This document shows, piece by piece, positions 44,684-54,360 of a stretch of 64,000 nt of DNA (positions within the stretch are counted from its first letter, which is position 1; every line of letters begins with the position of its first letter). Under the pieces are notes generated by a model. That model was not told the origin of the DNA and did not search any database. It saw nothing but the letters and a program-made list of their open reading frames with translations. The position numbers and the translations under genes were made by a program. Origin of the DNA: Vibrio nitrifigilis. GTDB taxonomy: Bacteria; Pseudomonadota; Gammaproteobacteria; Enterobacterales; Vibrionaceae. The DNA is taken from the NCBI RefSeq assembly GCF_015686695.1, contig NZ_JADPMR010000003.1:1-64000 (forward strand), given 5' to 3'.

Positions 44684-44876
44684 GTTTAACCTGAAATTGG
44701 TTGAATGAGGGAAATGGATTTCTTCTGGACGGGACGAAATAATACCAGAACCCATTTATCGCCACAACGTGAAATCTATCACACTCAGTTTTTTATTTTT
44801 TGCTTCAAATCAAACTGTATTAACGCAATAAAAACCGCATCGTTATCAATGAAGCGAAATCGTCCCGAAAAACGGG

Positions 44877-45671
44877 TTATTTTTCGGCCTTCTTGACCAG
44901 TTCCCAATAGGAATCTAATTCTTCTAAAGCGCAGTCCTGGAGCTGCTTGCGCGCATTTTTTACGTGCTTCTCAACACCTTTGAAGCGACGTACGAATTTT
45001 TGGTTTGCTTTGGCCAATGCCACTTCAGGATCTTTTCCTAAATGTCTGACCAAGTTCACAGTTGCAAACAATAAATCACCGAGTTCTTCTTCCACTCGCT
45101 GTTCATTAATGTCCACTTGCACAGCTTCCTCGACCACTTCATCGATTTCTTCGCGCACTTTATCAACAACTGGACCTAGCGTTCCCCAATCAAAACCCAC
45201 CTTACTGCATTTCTTTTGGATTTTATTGGCGCGTGACAGAGCGGGTAGTGACGTAGGCACTGAATCTAAAATACTGCTCTCTTGCTTGCCTAATGCCTGT
45301 TTTTCTTTTTTCTTTTGTTCATTCCAGTTAGCGTCTAGCTGTTCTTGAGTCGTAAATTGTTCATCACCAAACACATGCGGATGACGACGAATCAATTTCT
45401 CATTCACCCCTTCTACCACTTGATTGAAATCGAACAATCCTTTCTCTTTGGCAATTTGGCTATAAAAGATTACTTGAAATAATAGGTCGCCTAGCTCTTC
45501 TTGCAAGTTAGGCCAATCCTGATTATGGATGGCATCTACGACTTCATAAGTTTCTTCAATCGTATGAGGAATGATCGAGCTGAATGTCTGTTCTTTATCC
45601 CAGGGACAACCATTTTGTGGATCTCGCAGTTGCGCCATAATTTTTTGCAATTCTTCGATAGACTGTGACAT
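44877..45671 (-). CDS. mazG: Nucleoside triphosphate pyrophosphohydrolase MazG
   Basis: Hydrolyses NTPs and dNTPs to monophosphates and lowers ppGpp effects under stress. 264 residues from ATG 45671, with GGAGG six bases upstream; a longer frame to 45734 exists. Two tandem MazG domains: first with GCPWDKEQTFSSI and EELGDLLFQVIFYSQ (EExxD metal site), second with EEIDEVVEEAV and EEELGDLLFATVNLVRH. Between relA and pyrG as in enterics, but relA ends with its own terminator. Confidence 0.94.
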   Translation of the reverse strand: MSQSIEELQKIMAQLRDPQNGCPWDKEQTFSSIIPHTIEETYEVVDAIHNQDWPNLQEELGDLLFQVIFYSQIAKEKGLFDFNQVVEGVNEKLIRRHPHVFGDEQFTTQEQLDANWNEQKKKEKQALGKQESSILDSVPTSLPALSRANKIQKKCSKVGFDWGTLGPVVDKVREEIDEVVEEAVQVDINEQRVEEELGDLLFATVNLVRHLGKDPEVALAKANQKFVRRFKGVEKHVKNARKQLQDCALEELDSYWELVKKAEK

Positions 45672-45693
45672 ATCACTCCTCCATAAAAATAAA

Positions 45694-45725
45694 AACGAGG
45701 CGGTAAACAGGGCTACCTCCTCGTT
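45694..45725 (-). terminator. Terminator after relA
   Basis: Arms AACGAGG (45694-45700) and CCTCGTT (45719-45725), on the minus strand followed by TTTATTTTT, between relA stop and mazG start. Read-through into mazG is possible. Confidence 0.6.
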
Positions 45726-45752
45726 ATAAATCATGCATCACACCACAACGGT

Positions 45753-47975
45753 TTAACCGAGTCGTTTTACCTGCATAACATCTTTAATTTGTTCGATGCG
45801 TTTGGTCACTCTCTCAAACACTTCAACACTGTTGACCTCTAATTCAAAATCCATCACCGTCATTTGGCGTTTGAAGTCGCTGCGGCTCTTCATACTCGTT
45901 ACTTTCACTTTTTCATTCGCCAGCAAAGTAGTGACATCTTTAAGCAAGCCACCACGCTCCATCGCTTCAACGCGCAAAGTCAACAAATAAGAACCGACAA
46001 AACCACGCCCCCAAACGGTTTGGATAATCCGTTCTGGAGCATGATGACGCAACTCAGCTAACTGCTCACAATCGCTACGGTGAACCGAAATACCTCGTCC
46101 TTGCGTAATATAGCCACAAATGTCATCGCCTGGAATTGGCTGACAACAACGAGCAAGGTGAGTCATTAAGTTATCGACACCTTCCACTACCACAGCGTCT
46201 TTATATGTTGTGGTCGTTTGAGCTGGCTTACTCTCTTCTTGCTGCAGTTTTTCTAGAGCAAGTTTATCTTCCTCTTCTGCAGACGGTTTATTCACTAAGG
46301 CATTAATATGATTAATGATTTGGTTAATACGCAAATCACCACTACCAATACCTACGAACAATTCATCCGACGAATTAACGTTAAACCGTTTTAGTGCGTA
46401 TTGCTCAGCATCTTTTAGTGTTGCACCGATTTTGGCTAATTCAGTTTCTAGAATTTCACGCCCAGCTTCTAAGTTCTTTTCACGGCTCTGTTTACGGAAC
46501 CATGCGTTAATCTTCGCACGAGCACGGCCGGAATGAACAAATCCTAATGATGGATTCAGCCAATCACGTGATGGGTTGGGTTCTTTCGAGGTGATAATCT
46601 CTACCTGATCGCCCATTTGCAACTTATGTGTAAATGGCACAATCCGACCACCTACTTTCGCCCCAATACAGCGGTGTCCTACTTCTGAGTGAATGTGGTA
46701 AGCAAAATCAAGCGGTGTTGAGCCCATCGGTAGATCGACCACATCACCACGTGGCGTAAAGGCATAGACACGATCATCAAATACCTGACTACGCAGTTCG
46801 TCCAGCATTTCGCCTGAATCGGACATTTCTTCTTGCCAATCGAGCAGTTTACGCAGCCAAGTGATTTTCTCATCATAGCCGCTACGTCCAGCTGAACTTC
46901 CTTCCTTGTACTTCCAGTGCGCAGCAACACCTAATTCAGACTCTTCGTGCATTTGCTTAGTCCGAATCTGAATTTCAATAGTTTTGCCTTCTGGACCTAA
47001 AATAACGGTATGTATCGACTGATAACCATTGGGTTTAGGGTTCGCGACATAGTCATCAAATTCACTTGGTAAATGCTTGTACTTAGTGTGAACGACGCCT
47101 AATGCGGCATAACAATCTTGCAACTGGTCTGCAATGATACGTACTGCTCGTACATCAAAAAGCTCATCAAATGCCAGATTTTTCTTCTGCATTTTGCGCC
47201 AAATACTGTAAATGTGCTTGGGACGCCCACTCACCTCCGCTTTGATATTGGAAGCTTTCATTTCTTGACGTAAATCGTCGACGAAATCTTTAATATATTG
47301 CTCACGAACAATACGGCGTTCAGATAACTGCTTAGCAATTTGCTTATAGGTATCGGGTTGTTGATAACGGAAAGCGTAATCTTCAATTTCCCATTTTAAC
47401 TGACCGATCCCTAAACGGTTTGCCAATGGTGCATAGATATTCGCGCACTCTTTTGCTGCAGAACGGCGGACTTCATCCGGCTGATTTTTCACTTCACGTA
47501 AGTTACAAATTCGTTCAGCGAGCTTGATAACCACACAACGGAAGTCATCCACCATAGCCAGTAACATACGGCGCACATTATCAACTTGAGCAGACGCTTC
47601 GCTGCCATGCAAAGTGACATTCAACTGACCAATAGCCGCCATTTCTTCAACGCCATTGATCAGTTTTATGATTTCCTTGCCATACCCCTCTTCCAGCTCT
47701 TCCATATCCAGTAAGCCACTGGTCGCTATAGGTAAAAGCAAGGCGGCCACAAGCGTCGCTTTATCCATCGAGAGAGTGATGAGAATTTCAATCATTTCTC
47801 GCCCGCGCCATAGCAACATCGCAGCTTGAGGATTTCCTTCAAGCAGTTCTTCACACTGACGGTATACTTCCGTCAGTTTTGCCGCGGCTCTGGGCTCTAA
47901 ATTTAAGCTATCAATCCAAGATTTCAGCTCAAATTGTTGATCGGGATTTAAGTGTGCGCTCCGTACCGCAACCAT
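45753..47975 (-). CDS. relA: GTP pyrophosphokinase RelA
   Basis: Ribosome-associated (p)ppGpp synthetase of the stringent response. 740 residues: degenerate HD domain (no HD catalytic pair, so synthetase only), synthetase domain (RPKHIYSIWRKMQKK, DVRAVRII, YKHLPSEFDDYVANPKPNGYQSIHT), TGS domain (VYAFTPRGDVVDLPMGSTPLDFAYHIHSEVG), zinc-finger region (LARCCQPIPGDDICGYITQGRG), C-terminal ACT domain. Usual length for RelA, distinct from SpoT. Downstream of rlmD with a 90-base gap. Confidence 0.96.
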   Translation of the reverse strand: MVAVRSAHLNPDQQFELKSWIDSLNLEPRAAAKLTEVYRQCEELLEGNPQAAMLLWRGREMIEILITLSMDKATLVAALLLPIATSGLLDMEELEEGYGKEIIKLINGVEEMAAIGQLNVTLHGSEASAQVDNVRRMLLAMVDDFRCVVIKLAERICNLREVKNQPDEVRRSAAKECANIYAPLANRLGIGQLKWEIEDYAFRYQQPDTYKQIAKQLSERRIVREQYIKDFVDDLRQEMKASNIKAEVSGRPKHIYSIWRKMQKKNLAFDELFDVRAVRIIADQLQDCYAALGVVHTKYKHLPSEFDDYVANPKPNGYQSIHTVILGPEGKTIEIQIRTKQMHEESELGVAAHWKYKEGSSAGRSGYDEKITWLRKLLDWQEEMSDSGEMLDELRSQVFDDRVYAFTPRGDVVDLPMGSTPLDFAYHIHSEVGHRCIGAKVGGRIVPFTHKLQMGDQVEIITSKEPNPSRDWLNPSLGFVHSGRARAKINAWFRKQSREKNLEAGREILETELAKIGATLKDAEQYALKRFNVNSSDELFVGIGSGDLRINQIINHINALVNKPSAEEEDKLALEKLQQEESKPAQTTTTYKDAVVVEGVDNLMTHLARCCQPIPGDDICGYITQGRGISVHRSDCEQLAELRHHAPERIIQTVWGRGFVGSYLLTLRVEAMERGGLLKDVTTLLANEKVKVTSMKSRSDFKRQMTVMDFELEVNSVEVFERVTKRIEQIKDVMQVKRLG

Positions 47976-48065
47976 TGATATCGTCCTAAATGTCTTTGTC
48001 TCTGCTGTTTGACACAGCTAAAAAAATTAAAGTTCAGCTCACTTGCGCTTTTTTCCAAGTAATCA

Positions 48066-49385
48066 TTACTTTTTAATAAATAACGCCATGGATTCTAGAT
48101 GACTGGTATGAGGAAACATATCTAGCATTCCCAACCGGACCAATTCATACCCCTGACGCAACAAACTTTGACTGTCCCGAGCAAGCGTAGCAGGATTACA
48201 TGATACATACACCACTTTGCGCGCAGAAAAAGCGCCTAATTGGTCTATAATACCGGCCGCTCCTGCTCTTGCTGGGTCGAGCAATATTTTATCAAATTGC
48301 TTACGAGCCCAAGGCTGAGTAGTCATATCTTCTTCTAAATTGGCCTGATAGAAAGCGATGTTATGCATCTGATTTATTTGGGCATTCTCTGTTGCTTTCA
48401 AGACCATCTCGTCAACACCTTCAACACCCACTACCTCAGCAGCTTGTTTCGCAAGCGGTAAGCTAAAGTTACCTAGCCCACAAAATAAGTCTAAAACACG
48501 ATCTTGTTCGCTTACTTCGAGCCAATCTAATGCCTGAGCAACCATTTGCTGATTGATACCTTGGTTTACCTGAATAAAATTCGTTGGCAAAAAAGGCACC
48601 TTCATCTGGCAATCATCATAATATGGCTCATCGCCAAGCTCTTGTATTAATTCATTACTTTCTGGTATTAAATATAACGCCAATTGGGCTTTCTCTGCAT
48701 AAGTGCGCAATTTGGTGAGATCTTGCGCCGCAAGTGGTGCTAAATGACGCAGGAGTAATACCGTCGTATTCGCCCCTTTAACTAACTCCACATGCCCTAA
48801 CATGTCAGGACGTTCAAATTTCGCCAGTAATTCATGCAATGGTTTGAGGTGCTGGTTTAAATCGGATTCAAGCACCGGGCAATCCGTCACATTCACAATG
48901 CGCTTACTCTGCTTTTGGCGAAAGCCAAAGTTAAGCTGCTGGCTTTTTTTATCCCACCATAAACTCACGCGAGCACGGCGACGATAAGCTTTATCCTCAC
49001 CGAAAATAGGCGCCGATAATTCCAAAGACTCGCCCGCAAACTTGGTCATCAACTGAGACAACGTCTGCTGCTTGTAATATAACTGAGCTTGCCTATCTAA
49101 ATGCTGCATGTCACAGCCACCACACTCACCATAATGAGGACAAAATGGATCAACTCGCTGCTCACTCGCTTGCTGCACTTTAATTAACTGGGCGCGAGCA
49201 AACTTACTTTTACTTTCCGTTAATTGCATCAGTACTTGTTCGCCAGGTAATGCACCATCGATGAAAACTGGCTTTTTATTCACAAAGGCAATGCCTGCAC
49301 CGTGGTGATCGAGTTTATCGATGCTCACGACCTGATGCTTTTTATTTATCGAAGTATTCTTTTTTGGTTGGAAAAAACGTGCCAT
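48066..49385 (-). CDS. rlmD: 23S rRNA (uracil-1939-C5)-methyltransferase RlmD
   Basis: SAM-dependent methylase of 23S rRNA U1939. 439 residues from ATG 49385 (MARFFQPKK). TRAM domain at the N-terminus (about 15-75), four Cys [4Fe-4S] site (CPHYGECGGCDMQHL plus VTDCPVLE), methylase motif VLDLFCGLGNFSLPLA, catalytic Cys in VYVSCNPATLARD. Sits between relA and barA, divergent from barA, as in relatives (formerly rumA). Confidence 0.94.
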   Translation of the reverse strand: MARFFQPKKNTSINKKHQVVSIDKLDHHGAGIAFVNKKPVFIDGALPGEQVLMQLTESKSKFARAQLIKVQQASEQRVDPFCPHYGECGGCDMQHLDRQAQLYYKQQTLSQLMTKFAGESLELSAPIFGEDKAYRRRARVSLWWDKKSQQLNFGFRQKQSKRIVNVTDCPVLESDLNQHLKPLHELLAKFERPDMLGHVELVKGANTTVLLLRHLAPLAAQDLTKLRTYAEKAQLALYLIPESNELIQELGDEPYYDDCQMKVPFLPTNFIQVNQGINQQMVAQALDWLEVSEQDRVLDLFCGLGNFSLPLAKQAAEVVGVEGVDEMVLKATENAQINQMHNIAFYQANLEEDMTTQPWARKQFDKILLDPARAGAAGIIDQLGAFSARKVVYVSCNPATLARDSQSLLRQGYELVRLGMLDMFPHTSHLESMALFIKK

Positions 49386-49549
49386 GCTCACTGCCTAAAT
49401 CGTTATCGTTTTTGCCCAAGTATCACTATTCTGCTTCGTGAAGATTGTCGAAAGAGGTTGAGTTGATTAAGCTAACGACTTATCGGATAACTTTGGCAAA
49501 CAAATTGTCGGTTATTTTCCCATATCCACACCATAATGTTTAGACAATA

Positions 49550-52354
49550 ATGACCCGATCCAGATATGGCTTACGCGCTCGCGTTATCACACTGACTCTC
49601 GCACCAACCTTAATCATAGGGTTACTACTTAGTGCACTGTTTTCATTCAACCGTTATCACGACCTTGAAAATCAAGTCATCAACTCAGGCGCCAATATCA
49701 TTGAACCGCTCGCTATCGCGAGTGAAGACGCATTACGTAACGACAGCCGAGAATCTGTTCGCCGTATCATCAGTTATGCGCATCGCAAAAATTCTAAATT
49801 CGTTCGCAGTATCGCGGTATTCGATGCGAACAATCAGTTGTTTGTCACTTCGAACTTTCACCCCAACTTCGAGGAGATGATGTATCCAAAGGACAAACCG
49901 ATCCCTCCGCTCAGTAGCTCTCAATTAGATGAGAATACGCTCATTCTGCGCACACCTATTTTAGCGGAGAGCCAATTGGTCGAGGGGAATTGGAATGCCA
50001 CTAATGCTCCAGTACTGGGCTATGTGTCCATTGAACTTGACCTGACATCACTGCGGCTGCAGCAATACCAAGAAATCTTTTCTGCCTGTTTAGTTCTCAT
50101 TATGGGGTTAATCCTCTCAGGTATTTTTGCATTCCGCTTAATGCACGATGTCACCAAACCAATCACACACATGAAAGATGTTGTCGATCGGATTAGACGT
50201 GGGCATTTAGATGTGCGGATTGAAGGTGTCATGCATGGTGAATTAGATGATTTGAAAAAAGGCATCAACGCCATGGCGATGTCTTTGTCCGAATACCACG
50301 TTGAAATGCAGCATAGTATTGACCAAGCCACCTCTGATTTGCGGGAAACACTAGAACAGCTGGAAATCCAAAACGTCGAATTAGACATTGCGAAGAAACG
50401 CGCTCAAGAGGCGGCAAGGGTTAAATCTGAATTCTTAGCCAATATGTCGCATGAGTTACGTACACCACTTAACGGGGTGATCGGCTTTACTCGGCAAATG
50501 CTCAAAACACAGCTGACAAACAGCCAGAAAGATTATCTACAAACCATTGAAAAATCGGCTAATAATCTACTAAACATCATCAATGACATCTTAGACTTTT
50601 CTAAATTGGAAGCCGGCAAATTAGCCCTAGAAAACATTCCGTTTGAATTCCAAGATACCTTAGAAGAAGTCATCAACCTGCAAGCCACCAGTGCCCATGA
50701 AAAAGGCCTAGAGATTACCTTACAAGTAGACTCGAAAATACCGGCAGGAGTCGTCGGTGACCCATTACGTATTCAACAAATTCTCACTAACTTAATGGGG
50801 AACTCGATTAAATTTACCGAACGCGGAAACATCGACATTAGCGTAGAAATGCGCTCACAACGTGAAGATAGCATTGAACTGCAATTTATGGTTCGTGATA
50901 CCGGTATCGGTATTTCTGAACGTCAGCAAGCTCAGCTATTCCAAGCATTTAGTCAAGCGGATGCGAGTATTTCTCGGCGTTACGGAGGCACTGGACTTGG
51001 GCTGGTTATCACCCAAAAACTGGTTAGCCAGATGGGGGGAGAAATCAGTTTAACCAGTCGCTTACACCAAGGTTCGACCTTCTGGTTTACCTTAAGCCTG
51101 CATACGACTGACTTACCAATGAGTGAAAGCTTATTGGAACTCGATTCATTGGAGAACAAACAGTTACTCTTGATCGAACCTAATATGCAAGCGGCATCTA
51201 TCGTTCAGCAATTCCTAGTGAACGCGGGTATGAAAGTCACCTATCGCTCGACCTTGCCCACAGAATCAACACCATACGATTTTGTGTTACTCAATTTCTC
51301 ACCGACTAAAGAAGTGGATATGCAAGCCGTAGAGGAAAGTATCCACACGGCTTTGAGCCTATCCTCTAATGTTGTTATCGGTATTCCAAGTACAGAACTG
51401 GCGCTGGCAGACCACTTAGTGCAGACCTATCCCGTCCAGTGCATTACTAAACCACTGTCGCGTAAAAAGCTGCTGCAGATGCTCAACAGTCATCAGCCAA
51501 AAATCATCGAGCCAATCGAAGTGCTACCCAACTCCGATCGTATTCCGCTGACAGTGATGGCAGTGGATGACAATCCAGCTAACCTAAAATTGATTACCGC
51601 CCTACTTCAAGAACGGGTAGAAAGTGTCATCAGCTGTAAAAATGGGTTAGATGCTGTAAAAGAATCCGAGCAGCGTAAGTTCGACATCATATTTATGGAT
51701 ATTCAAATGCCACATATGGATGGGGTAACCGCTTGTCAAGAAATCAAAAAGTCAGCGCTTAACAGTCACACTCCTGTTGTCGCAGTGACCGCACATGCGA
51801 TGAGTGGTGAGCGCGACCGTTTACTCAAAGCCGGGATGGATGATTACCTGACTAAACCCATTGAGGAACACATTCTTCAACAAGTTCTAGTCCATTGGAA
51901 TCCCAATATAAATACCGACAAAGTACAAAAACTGGCTATTGCTCCACCAGCTGAAGACAGTACAAATGACAACGATATTGCTGACTCAAGCACAGTAAAA
52001 ACCAGTAATGGGGTGATTGATTGGGGACTGGCATTACGTCAATCGGCCAATAAACCTGACTTAGCACGAGACATGCTAAAAATGCTGATCGACTATATTC
52101 CTCAAGTGAATCAGGTAATTGAAGAAGCTCTTGCTGATGATGATTATCCTGCAGAAGATCTCCTACACCATGTCCATAAAATGCATGGGAGTTGCTCATA
52201 CAGTGGTGTTCCAAGGTTGAAAAAAGTGTGTGCGACTCTAGAACAAGCGTTACGTTCTGGAGCCAGTATTAGCGAAGTTGAGCCGGAACTATTTGAGCTA
52301 CAAGATGAAATGGAAAAAGTTGAAAATGCTGCCAAAGCGTTACTAGACAGTTAG
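49550..52354 (+). CDS. barA: Hybrid sensor histidine kinase BarA/VarS
   Basis: Membrane tripartite kinase that, with response regulator UvrY/VarA, activates Csr small RNAs. 934 residues. Two membrane segments (about 12-32, 170-190) around a periplasmic sensor; HAMP (to about 245); coiled coil; HisKA with phospho-His301 (NMSHELRTPLNG); ATPase with N, G1 (DTGIGIS) and G2 (GGTGLGL) boxes; a degenerate receiver; a true receiver with Asp717 (IIFMDIQMPHMDG); HPt domain with His876 (HKMHGSC). In vibrios it controls quorum sensing and virulence via CsrA. Confidence 0.94.
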   Translation: MTRSRYGLRARVITLTLAPTLIIGLLLSALFSFNRYHDLENQVINSGANIIEPLAIASEDALRNDSRESVRRIISYAHRKNSKFVRSIAVFDANNQLFVTSNFHPNFEEMMYPKDKPIPPLSSSQLDENTLILRTPILAESQLVEGNWNATNAPVLGYVSIELDLTSLRLQQYQEIFSACLVLIMGLILSGIFAFRLMHDVTKPITHMKDVVDRIRRGHLDVRIEGVMHGELDDLKKGINAMAMSLSEYHVEMQHSIDQATSDLRETLEQLEIQNVELDIAKKRAQEAARVKSEFLANMSHELRTPLNGVIGFTRQMLKTQLTNSQKDYLQTIEKSANNLLNIINDILDFSKLEAGKLALENIPFEFQDTLEEVINLQATSAHEKGLEITLQVDSKIPAGVVGDPLRIQQILTNLMGNSIKFTERGNIDISVEMRSQREDSIELQFMVRDTGIGISERQQAQLFQAFSQADASISRRYGGTGLGLVITQKLVSQMGGEISLTSRLHQGSTFWFTLSLHTTDLPMSESLLELDSLENKQLLLIEPNMQAASIVQQFLVNAGMKVTYRSTLPTESTPYDFVLLNFSPTKEVDMQAVEESIHTALSLSSNVVIGIPSTELALADHLVQTYPVQCITKPLSRKKLLQMLNSHQPKIIEPIEVLPNSDRIPLTVMAVDDNPANLKLITALLQERVESVISCKNGLDAVKESEQRKFDIIFMDIQMPHMDGVTACQEIKKSALNSHTPVVAVTAHAMSGERDRLLKAGMDDYLTKPIEEHILQQVLVHWNPNINTDKVQKLAIAPPAEDSTNDNDIADSSTVKTSNGVIDWGLALRQSANKPDLARDMLKMLIDYIPQVNQVIEEALADDDYPAEDLLHHVHKMHGSCSYSGVPRLKKVCATLEQALRSGASISEVEPELFELQDEMEKVENAAKALLDS

Positions 52355-52380
52355 TAATTACTTACTTTTACATAAAAACA

Positions 52381-52408
52381 AGAAAGGGCGTCGTAGGACG
52401 CCCTTTCT
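52381..52408. terminator. Bidirectional terminator between barA and acpS
   Basis: Perfect 12-bp stem AGAAAGGGCGTC/GACGCCCTTTCT with GTAG loop, between convergent genes. Confidence 0.85.
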
Positions 52409-52426
52409 ATATATCACTAAACTCAG

Positions 52427-52804
52427 TTACGACTCAGCGATCACTGTTGCTACCGCATAATTTCTTTCGTCTGAAATAGACAGATGAAAACTGCGGATAC
52501 CTTTTTGTTTAGCGAGCGTTAATGCCATGCCAGAAACAGAAAGTAACGGTTTTCCCAACTCATCATGGGTTACCGTAAAATCCTGAAACGAAACGCCTTG
52601 AGCGATACCCGTTCCTAATGCTTTTGCTGCGGCTTCTTTCGTAGCAAAACGCTTGGCTAAGAATCGAGCTGGTTGCTTATGTTGAGAAAAAGCCTCTATT
52701 TCAGATTCAGTTAAAATACGACGAGCAAAAGAAGCCCCCGTCCTATCCAATGCTTTTTCAATACGAGCAATTTCTGAAATATCTGTTCCTAGGCCAATAA
52801 TCAT
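52427..52804 (-). CDS. acpS: Holo-[acyl-carrier-protein] synthase
   Basis: Transfers 4'-phosphopantetheine from CoA to apo-ACP. 125 residues: MIIGLGTDISEIARIEKAL (Asp) and FLAKRFATKEAAAKALGTGI (Glu, Lys) are the family signatures. Overlaps pdxJ by 4 bases (ATGA type). Last gene of the era-recO-pdxJ-acpS string. Confidence 0.96.
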   Translation of the reverse strand: MIIGLGTDISEIARIEKALDRTGASFARRILTESEIEAFSQHKQPARFLAKRFATKEAAAKALGTGIAQGVSFQDFTVTHDELGKPLLSVSGMALTLAKQKGIRSFHLSISDERNYAVATVIAES

Positions 52805-53541
52805 AGTGAAGGACGACGTGCCTCAATCATTACCGTTTTCATGTCTACCACGGCTTTATCTAAGCCATCAAACATTGCGCGACCCATGATAGAGTGGCCG
52901 ATGTTCAATTCATACACTTCTGGTATTTTGGCAATCGCAGCAACGTTGTGGTACGTCAAACCATGACCAGCGTTAACCATAATACCAAGATCAGCAGCAT
53001 AACTCGCTGCAGCAGCAATTTTTTTCAATTCAGCTTGCTGTTCATCTTCTGTTTCCGCATCGGCGTAGTGACCAGTATGAAGTTCAACAAACGGAGCGCC
53101 ACAAGCTTTGGCTGCATCAATTTGCTCACGGTCAGCATCAATAAACAGTGACACACGAATCCCAGCAGCAGTCAGTTTACCTGTCGCCGCTTTCACTTTT
53201 TCTAATTGTCCCAAAACATCAAGGCCACCTTCAGTGGTCAATTCTTCACGCTTTTCAGGCACTAAACAAACGTATTCCGGCTTAGTTTGCAACGCAATCT
53301 CAACCATTTCATCAGTCACTGCCATCTCAAGATTCATTCGTGTTTGTAATGTTTCACGCAAAATTCTAACGTCACGATCTTTAATGTGGCGACGATCTTC
53401 ACGCAAGTGAATCGTAATACCATCAGCACCAGCACGCTCTGCTATTTCTGCAGCATGCACAGGATCTGGATATTTAGTTCCACGTGCATTACGTAACGTT
53501 GCAATATGATCAATATTCACACCTAACAAAATTGAGCTCAT
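52801..53541 (-). CDS. pdxJ: Pyridoxine 5'-phosphate synthase PdxJ
   Basis: Condenses 1-deoxyxylulose 5-phosphate with 3-amino-2-oxopropyl phosphate to pyridoxine phosphate. TIM barrel, 246 residues. GVNIDHIATLRNARGTKYPDP, ITIHLREDRRHI, FVELHTGHYAD and VNAGHGLTYHN carry the active-site His and Arg. Overlaps both recO (4 bases) and acpS (4 bases), so strictly coupled. Confidence 0.96.
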   Translation of the reverse strand: MSSILLGVNIDHIATLRNARGTKYPDPVHAAEIAERAGADGITIHLREDRRHIKDRDVRILRETLQTRMNLEMAVTDEMVEIALQTKPEYVCLVPEKREELTTEGGLDVLGQLEKVKAATGKLTAAGIRVSLFIDADREQIDAAKACGAPFVELHTGHYADAETEDEQQAELKKIAAAASYAADLGIMVNAGHGLTYHNVAAIAKIPEVYELNIGHSIMGRAMFDGLDKAVVDMKTVMIEARRPSL

Positions 53542-54266
53542 TTTCCTGTACTCCGTGCTCTAGGTAGTATTGTTTGTCGAAACAATTCTCTGCTCTTTAA
53601 GGGTTTACTGCCAAGATATGGCTTTAATGCGATTCGGGTAAAACGTTTTGCAGCTTGTAGCTGCGCTTTCGTTGTAAAACGTCGCTCACTGATAGCGATC
53701 AACTCATCGCCCATGAACGTCAGATTATCCCGTCTAACTGATGCAATAAAGCCTTTTTGTTCACGGTATCGATAAGTCATATTTGGATCAACCGGTTCCC
53801 CAGTCCCCGCACAATGTAAGAAATCTACCCCATAACCAATAGACGATAATAATGCCAATTCGAAGCGGCGCAATGCTGGCTCAGGATTATCGGACTGGGC
53901 GAGCTCTGAGAGAACTTGCAAATAATCATGAAATAACTCTGGATAGGGAATCTCTGGTGCGAGGATTCTATCTACCAGTTCGTTTACGTACATAGCCGAA
54001 TAAAGCATGATACCGCTAAGGGGAATCCCTAAGCTAATAGGCTCAGCTTGGCGTAAGGTTTTCATTGAACCTTTACCAAACCATTTTATTAACAGAGGAG
54101 TAAAAGGCTGTAATAGACCTTTGAGGTTCGATCTTTTTCCGCGAGCGCCTTTGGCCATAATACTCATCCGCCCGTATTCTTCACTAAATACATCAAGAAT
54201 TAGGCTAGATTCACTATAGGGACGTCGATGCAGAACAAAACATCGCTGTAGACCGTCAAGGCTCAT
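53538..54266 (-). CDS. recO: DNA repair protein RecO
   Basis: RecFOR mediator that loads RecA on gapped DNA. 242 residues from ATG 54266 (MSLDGLQRCFVLHRRPYSES); a TTG four codons upstream (54278) is also possible. N-terminal OB fold (about 1-80: FSEEYGRMSIMAKGARGKRSN), then a helical domain. Vibrio RecO lacks the full zinc Cys set, as here (single Cys in LHCAGTG). Part of era-recO-pdxJ-acpS. Confidence 0.93.
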   Translation of the reverse strand: MSLDGLQRCFVLHRRPYSESSLILDVFSEEYGRMSIMAKGARGKRSNLKGLLQPFTPLLIKWFGKGSMKTLRQAEPISLGIPLSGIMLYSAMYVNELVDRILAPEIPYPELFHDYLQVLSELAQSDNPEPALRRFELALLSSIGYGVDFLHCAGTGEPVDPNMTYRYREQKGFIASVRRDNLTFMGDELIAISERRFTTKAQLQAAKRFTRIALKPYLGSKPLKSRELFRQTILPRARSTGK

Positions 54267-54320
54267 TCCAAAATCCAAGTAAAGGTTGGGGTAATACCCA
54301 TTATGACGGTAAGGAGATGT

Positions 54321-54342
54321 CAGCGCTCAATGCTGAGCGCTG
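54321..54342 (-). other. Hairpin between era and recO
   Basis: Perfect 9-bp stem CAGCGCTCA/TGAGCGCTG with ATGC loop. No T-run on the transcribed (minus) strand, so not a simple terminator; may be an mRNA processing or stability element in the operon. Confidence 0.5.
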
Positions 54343-54360
54343 AATACGATTGGAGAGGAA

